The notes: generated by a model not told the origin, from the letters alone. 64,000 nucleotides of DNA from JAJFJD01 sp965228695 (GCA_965228695.1 CBDDIB010000002.1:4278001-4342000), one strand, 5' to 3'; positions 34,192 through 44,127 are shown, numbered from the stretch's first letter. Translations and numbers: made by a program.

Positions 34192-35976
34192 TTAGTCTTT
34201 CTTTTCCGGTGGCAGGCTCACCCGGATATGCAATTCCCGCAGCCTTTCGGCATCCACGTCGTTCGGCGCCCCCATCATCAGGTCCTGCGCCTGCTGATTC
34301 ATGGGAAATGCCACGACCTCGCGAAGATTGGGCTCGTCGGCGATCAGCATGACGATCCGGTCGATCCCCGGCGCCGATCCGCCATGCGGCGGCGCGCCAA
34401 ACTTGAGCGCGTTGATCATGCCCCCAAAGCGGGACTCCACCGCCTCCTTGTCGTAACCGGCGATGTCGAAGGCCTTATACATGATCTCCGGGAGGTGATT
34501 CCGGATCGCGCCCGAGGAAAGCTCGACGCCGTTGCAGACGATATCATATTGATATGCTTTAATTTCCAGCGGATCCATCGTCTCCAACGCCTCGAGACCG
34601 CCCTGCGGCATCGAAAACGGGTTATGGCTGAACTCGATGCGGCCGTTGTCTTCATCCAGCTCGTACATCGGATAGTCGACGATCCAGCAGAACTTGAAGC
34701 AGCCTTTCTCGATCAGATCGAGGTCTTCGGCAACCTTGAGCCGCACGACCCCAGCGAACGATGCCGCGGCGTTCGGCTTGTCGCAGGCGAAGAACACCGC
34801 ATCGCCGTCGCCGAGGCCGGTCGCCTCCTTGATGGCCGCGACCCGCTCGTCCTCCAGGTTTCGTGCGATCGGTCCTTTGCCGCCGCCGTCCTCGAAAACG
34901 ATATAGCCGAGGCCCGCGGCACCCTGCTCCCGCGCCCAATCGTTCAGTTTGTCGAAATAACTCCGCGGCTGCCCGCCGGCACCCGGCGCGGGCACGGCGC
35001 GAACGACCGCTCCGCCCTCGACCGCCTTGGCAAAAATGCCGAAATTCGAGCCGCGAAAGGCCTCCGTCACGTCGCTGATCTCGAACGGGATACGCAAATC
35101 CGGCTTGTCACTGCCGTATTTCATCATGGCTTCGTCGAAGGGAATGCGCGGGAACGGCGGCTTGGTGACGCTGCGGCCTTCGGCGAACTCTTCGAACACA
35201 CCGGCGAGGACCGGCTCGAGCGCGTCGAACACATCCTCCTGGGTGACGAAGGACATCTCCAGGTCGAGTTGGTAGAACTCGCCGGGCGACCGGTCCGCGC
35301 GCGCATCCTCGTCCCGGAAACAGGGAGCGATTTGGAAGTACCGGTCGAAGCCGGCGATCATCGTCAGCTGCTTGAACTGTTGCGGCGCCTGCGGCAGCGC
35401 ATAAAACTGCCCCGGATGAAGCCGGCTGGGTACGAGAAAATCTCGCGCGCCCTCGGGCGAGGACGACGTCAGGATCGGCGTTTGGAATTCGGTGAAACCG
35501 GCGTCCGTCATGCGCCGACGGATCGACGAAATCACCTGCGACCGCAATACGATATTCCGATGCAATTCCTCGCGGCGCAGATCCAGGAAACGGTAGCGCA
35601 GGCGAATATCCTCGGGATAGCCTGCATCCTGATTGACCGGCATCGGCAATTGTTCGGCGACCGCCTGGACCGTGACCTCTTCAATGCGCAACTCGACCTC
35701 GCCGGTCGGGATCGACGGGTTGATCGTATCGTCGGTGCGCCGCGCCACCGGCCCCTGAACGGTGATGACCGATTCATTGCTCAGATTTTCGACCGACGCG
35801 AAGACCGGGCTGGAGATATCGACGACGCACTGCGTGACGCCATAGTGATCGCGCAGGTCGATGAACATCAGATTGCCATGGTCGCGCGTGCGGTGGACCC
35901 AGCCGGAGAGCCGGACGATCTCGCCCGCATCGTCGACTCGGAGTTGGCCACATGTATGGGTGCGATATTGGTGCAT
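34192..35976 (-). CDS. aspS: Aspartyl-tRNA synthetase (bacterial type)
   Basis: The 594-residue class II synthetase starts MHQYRTHTCGQLRVDD, has an OB-fold anticodon-binding domain (LSGWVHRTRDHGNLMFIDLRD), class II motif 2 (FRDEDARADRSPGEFYQLDLE, in part), a GAD insertion domain in the middle, and motif 3 in GGSAPGIDRIVML. Length and GAD domain mark the bacterial form. Because a complete GatCAB is encoded nearby and no AsnRS is seen, it may be a non-discriminating enzyme that also charges tRNA(Asn). ATG 35976 is selected over an upstream extension. It is divergent from rnd, with 187 bases between. Confidence 0.96.
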   Translation of the reverse strand: MHQYRTHTCGQLRVDDAGEIVRLSGWVHRTRDHGNLMFIDLRDHYGVTQCVVDISSPVFASVENLSNESVITVQGPVARRTDDTINPSIPTGEVELRIEEVTVQAVAEQLPMPVNQDAGYPEDIRLRYRFLDLRREELHRNIVLRSQVISSIRRRMTDAGFTEFQTPILTSSSPEGARDFLVPSRLHPGQFYALPQAPQQFKQLTMIAGFDRYFQIAPCFRDEDARADRSPGEFYQLDLEMSFVTQEDVFDALEPVLAGVFEEFAEGRSVTKPPFPRIPFDEAMMKYGSDKPDLRIPFEISDVTEAFRGSNFGIFAKAVEGGAVVRAVPAPGAGGQPRSYFDKLNDWAREQGAAGLGYIVFEDGGGKGPIARNLEDERVAAIKEATGLGDGDAVFFACDKPNAAASFAGVVRLKVAEDLDLIEKGCFKFCWIVDYPMYELDEDNGRIEFSHNPFSMPQGGLEALETMDPLEIKAYQYDIVCNGVELSSGAIRNHLPEIMYKAFDIAGYDKEAVESRFGGMINALKFGAPPHGGSAPGIDRIVMLIADEPNLREVVAFPMNQQAQDLMMGAPNDVDAERLRELHIRVSLPPEKKD

Positions 35977-36163
35977 GAATTGTCCTGAGATCAGGGGCGT
36001 ATACGGTCGCCGCGCAAAGGCCATGGATTCGGGCGGTTTGTCAAGACATCCGCGATGGTTAGGGGGCGCTCCGGCGGCCCGGGACGCACCGAACGCGCCA
36101 CCCGGATCGGTAGCACTTTTGCGGACCTTTCCCCGATTCCGATTTGCGTGTATTTCAACAGAT

Positions 36164-37333
36164 ATGGCGATAATTCCAATAACAGACAGCGCCGACTTGA
36201 AAGACTTCTGTCGGCGCCAATCCTCCGCACCCTATATCACCGTCGATACCGAGTTCCTCCGCGACAAGACCTATTGGCCCATCCTGTGTCTTGTCCAGGT
36301 CGCCGGCCCGGAGGATGCCGTTGTCATCGACGCCATGGCGGACGGCCTCGATATGGCGCCGCTATACGATTTACTGATCGATCCCAATGTCTTGAAGGTC
36401 TTCCACGCCGCACGCCAAGATCTCGAAATCTTCTATCAGAAGATCGGCGAGGTTCCGACCCCGATCTTCGATACCCAAGTCGCCGCAATGGTGTGCGGCT
36501 TCGGCGACCAGGTCGGCTACGAGACCATCGTGAACAAGATCGTCGGCGCATCGCTCGATAAGATGTCCCGCTTCGCCGATTGGTCGAAGCGGCCCCTGAC
36601 GCCGAAGCAACTCGACTATGCGCTCGCCGATGTGGTTCACCTGCGGCCAGCGTATGAGGAACTGGCCCGGCAACTCGACGAATCCGGCCGGTCGCCCTGG
36701 CTTCAAGAGGAAATGGCCGTTCTGGAACACCCATCGACCTATCGCCTCGACCCGGAGGAAGCGTGGCGGCGCATCAAGACCCGCGGCGGCAACAAGCGCT
36801 TCTATGGCGTCCTCAAGACCGTGGCGGCGTGGCGCGAGGAAGCTGCACAAACGCGAGACATTCCTCGCAACCGCATCCTGCGCGACGATTCGCTGATGGA
36901 CGTGGCCGCCCACGCGCCGCAAACGCCCGAGGCGCTCGGCCGCACGCGCGGCCTCTCGAAAGGGTTTGTCGAAGGAAAAATGGGGAAAGGCCTGTTGGAG
37001 GCGGTGAAGGCCGGCCTCAAGCTGCCGGACAAGGAGATTCCGCGGCGTCCGAAGCGAGAGCGTCTGCCGCCCGGGATCGGCCCGCTGACGGACCTGCTGA
37101 AAGTTCTGCTGAAACACGAATGCGAAAAGCACAACGTCGCGAGCCGGCTGATCGCGAATGCCGACGATCTGGCAAGAATCGCCGCCGATGACAACGCCGA
37201 CGTGCCGGCGCTGAGCGGCTGGCGGTTCGAGCTGTTCGGCAAGCAGGCACTGGACCTGAAGCATGGCCGCCTCGCGCTGTCGGCGAAAGGCGATCAGATC
37301 ATTGTCATCAGGGCCGAAGACGACGACGGCTAG
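36164..37333 (+). CDS. rnd: Ribonuclease D
   Basis: The 389-residue protein is a DEDD 3'-5' exonuclease involved in tRNA 3' maturation. The four acidic sites are seen in YITVDTEFLRD, VFHAARQDLEIF and LDYALADVVHLRPAYEEL. Two HRDC-like helical regions follow, the first around YRLDPEEAWRRIKTRG. The frame is open well upstream, but homology starts at MAIIPITDSADLKDF, so ATG 36164 is taken. Its end is 9 nt from the convergent ppx stop. Confidence 0.94.
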   Translation: MAIIPITDSADLKDFCRRQSSAPYITVDTEFLRDKTYWPILCLVQVAGPEDAVVIDAMADGLDMAPLYDLLIDPNVLKVFHAARQDLEIFYQKIGEVPTPIFDTQVAAMVCGFGDQVGYETIVNKIVGASLDKMSRFADWSKRPLTPKQLDYALADVVHLRPAYEELARQLDESGRSPWLQEEMAVLEHPSTYRLDPEEAWRRIKTRGGNKRFYGVLKTVAAWREEAAQTRDIPRNRILRDDSLMDVAAHAPQTPEALGRTRGLSKGFVEGKMGKGLLEAVKAGLKLPDKEIPRRPKRERLPPGIGPLTDLLKVLLKHECEKHNVASRLIANADDLARIAADDNADVPALSGWRFELFGKQALDLKHGRLALSAKGDQIIVIRAEDDDG

Positions 37334-37342
37334 GAGCGACCA

Positions 37343-38893
37343 TCAGCCGGACGTACCCGAGACCTTCTTCTCGTCATCGCGCTGGAAATAGTCGATTTCG
37401 GCATCGCACTCCAACGCCTTGGCCAGCGACATGAACCGCCGTTGGACGACGTCACCGACGAGAATGTCCGCGTGTTGCGGCAGGATAAGCGTGATCCGAT
37501 CCTTGGTCCGGTGAAGCTGCGCCGTCTGCAACAGGGAAATCACGCCGCCGGACAGCGTATATCCCAGCCGCATGGCGAGACCGATGGCCCGGGCATCGCT
37601 CATCGCATCCCGGTCCAACAGGGCGCCGGCCTCGCGCCGCAACAATCGCTTGTCGAGGACGGAATGCCGTGACGCGACGCTGAGCGCCATGAAAACCCGG
37701 CCGGGGTGATCGGTCCCGACGGTCGGATGCCGCAGGATGCGCTCGAAGACCATTTCGCCGCGATAATCCGGATGTTCCGACCAGCCGATATCCGCCAAAT
37801 GACAGGCTGCGAGGCGTAATCGCCTATGCCGCTCGTCCTCGTCGGGAAACAGCGGGCTCATCCAATCGAAAAGCGCTTCGCCGTCCGCCGTGGCGCGTCC
37901 CATCCGCTCGGCCTCGCGCCAACAACTCGCCAGCAGCGGATCGACCTTCCGCGTCTTCGCCGGCAAGCGATCGTAGAGACATCCTTCCCGCAGCCCGTAG
38001 GCCGAAAAGACGACCTCGTCGACCTTGGTCTCCTCCACCAGCCGTTGCATCAAATAGGCGGCGTAGGGGACGCCGTCGATACGCTGCCGCGCCACCCCCG
38101 GAATTTTCCGCAGCGTATTCGGGCTGAGCTTCGCGACGAAGCGCGCAAACTCGACCGCATCGGACGCGGACATCGTGTATTGATGGATGACATGCAGCGG
38201 GTAGTCGGATTGTTCCATGTGGACCCGCGCCAACGCGCGCCATGCTCCGCCCACCGGGAAAAAACGCTGGCCTTTCGCCTTGCCGAGCCACGAAATCGTC
38301 GCCAATTCCCGATCGATGATTTTGCGGGCGTTCGAAACATTGCCGTCCGCCATATCCGTGAGCCGAAGCGGCCCGAGGGGCAACGTATCGTAGACGCCGC
38401 TTTTTCCCTTGTTGATGCGGACCAGTTCGACGCTGCCGCCGCCGAGATCGCCCATCAGTCCCCGCGCTTCCGGAATTCCGGACAGGACTCCCATCGCGGA
38501 GATCCGGGCTTCCTCCTCACCCGACAGTACCCGGACCTCGAAGTTGCAACGCTCACGGACGTCCTCGACGAATTTCGGGCCGTTGTCAGCGTCCCGCACG
38601 GCGGCGGTAGCGACCACGTCTACCCGGTCGACCGCCATGGCATCGGTCAAGGCGCGAAACCGGGCAATACTGGCCAGCGCCAACTCGACGCCATCGGCCG
38701 AGAGTTTCCCGGTCTTGTTCAGACCGCGGGCCAGGCCGCACAGCACTTTCTCGTTGAAGACGGGCGTCGGTGTCCGTTGGGGCCCCTCGTAGACCACGAG
38801 CCGGATCGAGTTCGAACCGATATCGACGACCGCCACCGGCGTCGTGCCGTTTTCCGCTCCGAACTTCCGTCCACGGGTAAGAACACCCGGCAC
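37343..38893 (-). CDS. ppx: Exopolyphosphatase, Ppx/GppA family
   Basis: The 516-residue protein has the actin-like ATPase fold of Ppx/GppA. VAVVDIGSNSIRLVVYEG gives phosphate-1, MGDLGGGSVELVRI gives phosphate-2, and VGGAWRALARVH follows; the C-terminal half carries an HD-like helical domain (HLADIGWSEHPDYRGE). It removes terminal phosphate from polyphosphate or pppGpp. The start is GTG 38893, 4 nt after the ppk stop, and no closer ATG exists, so ppk and ppx form a tight two-gene operon for polyphosphate synthesis and breakdown. Confidence 0.93.
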   Translation of the reverse strand: MPGVLTRGRKFGAENGTTPVAVVDIGSNSIRLVVYEGPQRTPTPVFNEKVLCGLARGLNKTGKLSADGVELALASIARFRALTDAMAVDRVDVVATAAVRDADNGPKFVEDVRERCNFEVRVLSGEEEARISAMGVLSGIPEARGLMGDLGGGSVELVRINKGKSGVYDTLPLGPLRLTDMADGNVSNARKIIDRELATISWLGKAKGQRFFPVGGAWRALARVHMEQSDYPLHVIHQYTMSASDAVEFARFVAKLSPNTLRKIPGVARQRIDGVPYAAYLMQRLVEETKVDEVVFSAYGLREGCLYDRLPAKTRKVDPLLASCWREAERMGRATADGEALFDWMSPLFPDEDERHRRLRLAACHLADIGWSEHPDYRGEMVFERILRHPTVGTDHPGRVFMALSVASRHSVLDKRLLRREAGALLDRDAMSDARAIGLAMRLGYTLSGGVISLLQTAQLHRTKDRITLILPQHADILVGDVVQRRFMSLAKALECDAEIDYFQRDDEKKVSGTSG

Positions 38894-38897
38894 GCGG

Positions 38898-41042
38898 TCA
38901 GGCCCGCCGCAACTTCAAGGGACGCACGGGGCGTGACTGCTCCAGGGCACTGCCCCGACCGGAAAGGCTTGGATTGGTCATAAAATAGGTGTGTGCGTTG
39001 AAGCTATCCGCCGTCGATTTCAGCCGTTGGAACGCGCCATCCGGCTGCATTTCCCAACTCTGCGCTTCGTCGTTCAAGTTCGCCACCATAATCTGTTCGA
39101 GCACTTGCTTCTTGACCGTCGGGTTGTCAATCGGAACAAGCGTTTCGACCCGTCGGTTTAGGTTGCGCGGCATCCAGTCGGCGGAAGAGATAAAGACCTT
39201 GGCCTGTGCCGACGGCAGTGTGCGACCCGCGCCGAAACATACGATCCGGCTGTGCTCAAGAAAACGGCCAACGATGCTTTTCACCCGGATATTTTCCGAC
39301 AGCCCCGGGATTCCAGGGCGCAGACAGCAAATACCGCGCACAACCAAATCGACCTCGACCCCCGCCTGACTCGCCGCATAGAGGGCGTCGATAACATCCG
39401 AGTCGACCAGCGAGTTCATTTTCGCCCATATCTGCGTCTGCCGTCCGGCCTTGGCGTGCTCGATTTCCTCTTCAATATGCCGCTGCAGCGTGCTGCGGAG
39501 CGTCAGCGGCGCGATCGCGAGCTTCTCCATCGCATCCGGCGTGGCGTAGCCGGTCATATAGTTGAAGACCTTCGCCGCATCGCGCCCCAATGCCGGATCG
39601 CAGGAGAAGAAGCTCAGGTCGGTATAGATCCGTGCGGTAATCGGATGATAGTTGCCGGTGCCGAAATGGACATAAGTACTCAGGTCTTGGCCCTCGCGGC
39701 GCACCACGAGTGACACCTTCGCATGCGTCTTCAGATCGAGGAACCCATACACCACCTGCGCGCCGGCCCGTTCCAAGTCGCGGGCCCATCGAATGTTCGC
39801 CGCTTCGTCGAAACGCGCCTTCAATTCTACCAGGGCGGTAACGGCCTTGCCGGCTTCGGCCGCCTCGATCAACTCGCGCACGATGGGCGAATTGTCGGAC
39901 GTCCGGTACAGCGTCTGCTTGATGGCGACGACCGCCGGGTCACGGGCCGCCTGCTTCAGGAATTGCACGACCACGTCGAAGCTTTCATACGGATGGTGGA
40001 CAATGATGTCTTTCGCCCGGATTCCGGCGAAACAATCACCACCATAATCCCGAATCCGCTCGGGAAAACGCGCCGAATAACTTTCGAATTGAAGATCCTT
40101 GCGTTCGTCGACGATCAAGGCGCTGACGTCGCTCAGCCCGAGGATTTCATCCAGCGCGATACAATCTTCCGGCTCGACGCCGAGTTGCTCTTCGACGAAA
40201 CGGCGCAAGTCGTCGGGCATCCCCCCATCCACCGTCAGTCGGATGACATGTCCCCGCCGGCGTTGCTTGAGCGCGGATTCGAAGGTCCGAACCAGATCTT
40301 CCGCCTCTTCGTCGATCTCCACCTCGCTGTCGCGGATCACGCGGAAGATGCCTTTTCCGGTGACCTCGAATCCCGGGAATAGCCGGTCGAAGTATCGCGC
40401 GATCACATGCTCCAGGGCGATAAATCGGACATCGTCACCCGGCAAACGGATGAAACGCTCCATATGCCCGATCGAAATCAGTCCGGTAATCACCTTATCG
40501 TCCGACGGCCGGCGCAAGGCGACGACAAGGACGAGCCCCTTGTTCAAAATAAACGGAAACGGGTGCGACGGATCGACCGCAAAAGGCGTCAGGACCGGGA
40601 ACAACTGATCGGTGAACCACGTGTCCAACCAGTTTTGCTCGTCCTTCGCCAGTCCGGACGGCGGCAACACGGCGATTCCCGCGTTCTTCAACTCCTTGCG
40701 AAGCTTGCTCCAGCACTTCTGCTGTTCCGCCAGCAGCATCCGCACTTCGTTGGAAATCGCGCCCAGTTGCTGGCTCGGCGTCAAACCGTCATCGCTGGGG
40801 GTGGCGACACCGGCGGCGACCTGACCTTTCAAACCGGCCACGCGCACCATGTAGAACTCGTCGAGGTTGCTTGCGGAAATCGCGAGAAAGCGCAGTCGTT
40901 CGAGCAGCGGGTGGCTGGTGTTGTAGGCCTCTTCGAGGACGCGCGAGTTGAAACTCAGCCATGACAGTTCACGGTTCAAGAACCGCGCATTGCTATCCAT
41001 CGCAATCTTGTCGTCCTGACGCGCCTTTACCGTGGCCACCAT
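38898..41042 (-). CDS. ppk: Polyphosphate kinase 1
   Basis: The 714-residue PPK1 makes polyphosphate from ATP. It starts, after a short lead, with RFLNRELSWLSFNSRVLEEA, contains HHPYESFDVVVQFL, and has the phospholipase-D-like active sites KTHAKVSLVVRREG and YVHFGTGNYHPITARIYTDL with the histidines that carry phosphate. The end shows ADWMPRNLNRRVETLVPI. AAGGAG lies about 13 nt before ATG 41042. Its promoter must lie in the 120-base AT-rich gap shared with the divergent sixA-type gene; no Pho-box-like repeat is obvious there. Confidence 0.96.
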   Translation of the reverse strand: MVATVKARQDDKIAMDSNARFLNRELSWLSFNSRVLEEAYNTSHPLLERLRFLAISASNLDEFYMVRVAGLKGQVAAGVATPSDDGLTPSQQLGAISNEVRMLLAEQQKCWSKLRKELKNAGIAVLPPSGLAKDEQNWLDTWFTDQLFPVLTPFAVDPSHPFPFILNKGLVLVVALRRPSDDKVITGLISIGHMERFIRLPGDDVRFIALEHVIARYFDRLFPGFEVTGKGIFRVIRDSEVEIDEEAEDLVRTFESALKQRRRGHVIRLTVDGGMPDDLRRFVEEQLGVEPEDCIALDEILGLSDVSALIVDERKDLQFESYSARFPERIRDYGGDCFAGIRAKDIIVHHPYESFDVVVQFLKQAARDPAVVAIKQTLYRTSDNSPIVRELIEAAEAGKAVTALVELKARFDEAANIRWARDLERAGAQVVYGFLDLKTHAKVSLVVRREGQDLSTYVHFGTGNYHPITARIYTDLSFFSCDPALGRDAAKVFNYMTGYATPDAMEKLAIAPLTLRSTLQRHIEEEIEHAKAGRQTQIWAKMNSLVDSDVIDALYAASQAGVEVDLVVRGICCLRPGIPGLSENIRVKSIVGRFLEHSRIVCFGAGRTLPSAQAKVFISSADWMPRNLNRRVETLVPIDNPTVKKQVLEQIMVANLNDEAQSWEMQPDGAFQRLKSTADSFNAHTYFMTNPSLSGRGSALEQSRPVRPLKLRRA

Positions 41043-41162
41043 TGCCTCTACCAGGCTCCTTTTTCACAAAATCGTATGATTCCCGCCAGAATCCTTTTCA
41101 AACGGTACAATAAAAGTATAACCGAATCATTACGCTAATACTCGCCACCGAACAGAGCCGCC

Positions 41163-41669
41163 ATGGTCCGATTGTACATCGTCCGTCATGCCAAATCTTC
41201 CTGGAAGACCGGTGGTCTTGACGATTTTCACCGGCCGATCAACGGGCGCGGGCGAAAGGCGGCCCCCGCCATGGGCGGCTACATGCAACAACACGGCATT
41301 CAACCCGGCTTGATCCTCTGTTCCGCGGCGGTTCGCGCCCGTGAAACGCTCGCTTTGATTCTGCCGGCCCTCGACGGAGAACCGACAATCGAAATCGAAG
41401 AAGGCCTCTATCTGGCGAGCGCCGAATCCCTTCTTGACCGCCTGCGGCGGTTGGGCGACGCGCCGGATACGGTCATGGTGATCGGCCATAACCCCGGCCT
41501 GCACAACCTCGCCCTCGCGTTGGCGGCGCCCGGTGACCACGAGATTCCTGCCGCCAAATATCCGACCGCGGCATTGACCGAATTGTCGTTCGCGGCAAGG
41601 TCTTGGCACGATATCGGTCCCGGAACCGGCGAAGTCGTGCGTTTCGTCACACCGCGTACCGTGGTCTGA
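41163..41669 (+). CDS. SixA-type histidine phosphatase
   Basis: The 168-residue protein belongs to the histidine phosphatase superfamily. The phospho-His motif is LYIVRHAKSSWKTGGLDDFHRP, typical of the SixA branch, and the second site is VMVIGHNPGLHNLAL. SixA of Escherichia coli dephosphorylates phosphohistidine on a phosphotransfer protein. Here the gene is divergent from ppk and convergent with the CYTH-CHAD gene, so an action in polyphosphate metabolism or on phosphohistidines in that system is plausible but unproven. Confidence 0.9.
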   Translation: MVRLYIVRHAKSSWKTGGLDDFHRPINGRGRKAAPAMGGYMQQHGIQPGLILCSAAVRARETLALILPALDGEPTIEIEEGLYLASAESLLDRLRRLGDAPDTVMVIGHNPGLHNLALALAAPGDHEIPAAKYPTAALTELSFAARSWHDIGPGTGEVVRFVTPRTVV

Positions 41670-41686
41670 CGCGGCACCGGAAAGCT

Positions 41687-43207
41687 TCAGTCCCAATACC
41701 GGTCCTGTTTGACCAATCCCTGCCAGATCTTCCCCAGTTGCCGCCGCTCGCCAAAGATTCGCGCGGCATACCATCCCCTCACACAAGCGCGCGCACTGTC
41801 GTCGATCGGATTGCGGCCCTTACCGAATCGCGTGAGGAGGGCATCTGCGACAAGGCCGTCATTCAAACCGCCCAAACAGTCCTGCAGCGCCGAAAGCCCC
41901 TTGATGTGACGCCGAACGGACCGTTTGGGATACAGGCTGGCGAAGAATTCCACGCAGTACCGCGTTTGCTTCCCCTCAATTCGAACGGCATGCAATTCTT
42001 CGTCGTCGACCGAATCCAAGCGCTTCCCATGCGCCAGCAGCTTCTTCTGAGTTTTCCGGATCGAGTGTTTCGCGAACCTGCCGATCGGTTTCGCGAGCGG
42101 TGTCCCGGCGATCTCCATTCCGGGAAAGAGCAACCAGCGTTCCAGCTTGAGCAAAATGCGTCCGTACCGCTGGCTTTGCATCGCCTTTTGGGTCCGCCGG
42201 TATGCGGTTCGCCGCGCCGTCTCCGCGCGCTTCGACAGACCGGCCAACGATCCCTCCTCCGGCACACGCGACCGGAGCGGCTCGAGAGCCTCGAGAATGA
42301 AAACGTCGAGGTCCCGTGCTTCGCCAAGTTCCTGCTGCAGCCACCGCAGCTCCCGGGAGAAATGACCGCGCTCCTCCCGCGGCAGGACGCGCCGGAATAT
42401 TTTGAACGCGGCGCGCAGCCGGCGGATTGCGACGCGCGCCTGATGGATGCCTTCCGGGCTCCCGCCGCGCCGCACGACGGCCTCGTTCGCGCGAAGTTGC
42501 GCCAGACAACCGTCGCAAATCCGGACGAAACTTTCCCACACCGACATTCGGCGCGACAAAACCACCGGCTTCGCCCTTACCGCGCCAAACGATATGTCGT
42601 CGCGAAGCGCATAGCCCCGGTCCGATTTGGAGATATGGCCAACCGTGCAGTCGACCCGTTCGTTCAACGCCAAGGCAATGTCGAAAATATGTTTCGGGTC
42701 GCCCGACTTCAGTTCGAGCTCCACCTCGCAAATCGCCTCGCTGGCGCCATCAGGCGATCGAACCTCGCCGACATCGAGGACCAGTTCGATCGACGTTTTC
42801 CCGTCAACCAGATCCCACGCGGTTCGTTTGATTTCCGTTTCGAAGACCGGCCGCAGCCCCGCAACCCCGCTGAACCTTGCAAGGCTTTTCCGAATGCGTT
42901 TGTCCTCGATCAGCGATATATCCGGCACGGGGCCCGGCACGTCATGTTCCCACTCGTCGCGGACGAACAGCCCGCCACCCGGCGACCCCACACGTTTGAC
43001 GGTCTGAACGTGCCGGCTATCGACTTCCCGGACCCGAAGCGACAGATCATTCCGCTTCAGAAACAGGTCTCCCGAATCGAAATAGATACCCAACATCCGC
43101 CGCGTACGGGCGCGGCCGGACTTCAAGTCGCGGATAATCGGGTGCCGTTTTAGCCTATCTGCCTGATCGAACGGTAAGGACAGCTTTAGCTCTGTCTCTT
43201 CCTGCAT
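41687..43207 (-). CDS. CYTH and CHAD domain-containing protein
   Basis: The 506-residue protein has an N-terminal CYTH (triphosphate tunnel) domain with the diagnostic ETELKLSL at residues 4-11 and alternating charged strands such as FETEIKRTAW and ICEVELELKSG. From about residue 225 it continues as a CHAD helical domain with conserved His/Arg motifs (EGIHQARVAIRRLRAAFKIF, LHAVRIEGKQTRYCVEFF). CYTH enzymes hydrolyse inorganic triphosphate, and CHAD domains bind polyphosphate, so the protein is probably a polyphosphate-associated triphosphatase. It sits next to sixA-ppk-ppx, supporting that reading. Confidence 0.93.
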   Translation of the reverse strand: MQEETELKLSLPFDQADRLKRHPIIRDLKSGRARTRRMLGIYFDSGDLFLKRNDLSLRVREVDSRHVQTVKRVGSPGGGLFVRDEWEHDVPGPVPDISLIEDKRIRKSLARFSGVAGLRPVFETEIKRTAWDLVDGKTSIELVLDVGEVRSPDGASEAICEVELELKSGDPKHIFDIALALNERVDCTVGHISKSDRGYALRDDISFGAVRAKPVVLSRRMSVWESFVRICDGCLAQLRANEAVVRRGGSPEGIHQARVAIRRLRAAFKIFRRVLPREERGHFSRELRWLQQELGEARDLDVFILEALEPLRSRVPEEGSLAGLSKRAETARRTAYRRTQKAMQSQRYGRILLKLERWLLFPGMEIAGTPLAKPIGRFAKHSIRKTQKKLLAHGKRLDSVDDEELHAVRIEGKQTRYCVEFFASLYPKRSVRRHIKGLSALQDCLGGLNDGLVADALLTRFGKGRNPIDDSARACVRGWYAARIFGERRQLGKIWQGLVKQDRYWD

Positions 43208-43333
43208 GCCACGGTGCCATTAAGTCTCCCTGTCGCGGTAACAAGCCATAATCATGTAGATCGGAAAACAGCGAAACGGGACGGTCATAATTATTTCATA
43301 ATTTTGTAATGCTGCTATCCCGTTCGGCTTGGC

Positions 43334-44113
43334 CTAGAGCGTTCCCGGGTAGCTCCCGCCGTCCATCAGTAGATTCTGACCCGTGATGAATCCGGCGCCG
43401 GCACTGCACAGGAATGCACAGGCGTCGCCGAACTCCGCCGGGTCCCCGGCCCGGCCCGCCGGATTAGCGGCTTCGCGCGCGGCCAAAACTTCTTCATAGG
43501 GTTTGCCCGATTTTTCCGCCTGAAACCGGATATTCGCGAAATAGCGGTCGGTCGCGAACGGCCCCGGCAACAATCCATTGATCGTGACGTTGTGGGCGAC
43601 GGTCTTCCGGGACAGGCCGGCGCAGAACCCGGTCAATCCGGCTCGCGCACCGTTGGACAGGCCGAGAATCTCGATCGGCGCCTTAACCGCCGCCGACGTT
43701 ATGTTCACGACCCGACCGAATTTCCGGTCGATCATGCTGTCGACGGTGGCCTTGATCATGAAGATCGCCGTCAGCATGTTGGCGTCGACGGCCTTGATCC
43801 AGTCGTCGCGGTCCCAATCGCGAAAGTCACCGGGCGGCGGTCCCCCCGCGTTGTTGATCAGGATATCCGGATCGGCGCAGGCGGCCAGGACGGCCTGGCG
43901 TCCCTCTTCCGTGGTGATGTCGGCGGCTACCGGGGTTACCGTCACGCCGGTTTCCGCGCGGATTTCCTCGGCCGTCGCCTCCAATACGTCGGGACTGCGG
44001 GAGTTGATGACGAGATCGACTCCCTCGCGCGCCAGCGACACGGCGCATGCTTTCCCAAGCCCCTTCGACGCGGCGCAAACGATGGCGCGCCGTCCTTTCA
44101 ATCCAAGATCCAT
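43334..44113 (-). CDS. SDR family protein with altered catalytic residues
   Basis: The 259-residue protein has the short-chain dehydrogenase Rossmann fold: AIVCAASKGLGKACAVSLA (cofactor Gly motif), ILINNAGGPPPG, and Ser140 in VVNITSAAV. The YxxxK site reads SNGAR, so Ser153 replaces the Tyr and Arg157 replaces the Lys. I recall other SDRs with an LSNGAR-type motif, so this is a subfamily trait rather than decay. It may have a different mechanism or bind ligand without standard reduction. GGAGGAAGAAACAA before ATG 44113 is a good ribosome binding site. It follows hdaA in the same direction after 14 nt. Confidence 0.85.
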   Translation of the reverse strand: MDLGLKGRRAIVCAASKGLGKACAVSLAREGVDLVINSRSPDVLEATAEEIRAETGVTVTPVAADITTEEGRQAVLAACADPDILINNAGGPPPGDFRDWDRDDWIKAVDANMLTAIFMIKATVDSMIDRKFGRVVNITSAAVKAPIEILGLSNGARAGLTGFCAGLSRKTVAHNVTINGLLPGPFATDRYFANIRFQAEKSGKPYEEVLAAREAANPAGRAGDPAEFGDACAFLCSAGAGFITGQNLLMDGGSYPGTL

Positions 44114-44127
44114 TTGTTTCTTCCTCC

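Noticed and set aside
34144..35988. 614-residue open frame opposite aspS
   Set aside because: Entirely within a clear aspS gene on the other strand; no family features.
43270..43320. Inverted repeat AACGGGA...TCCCGTT as a terminator
   Set aside because: The arms are only seven bases with a loop near 30-40 bases and no U-tract.
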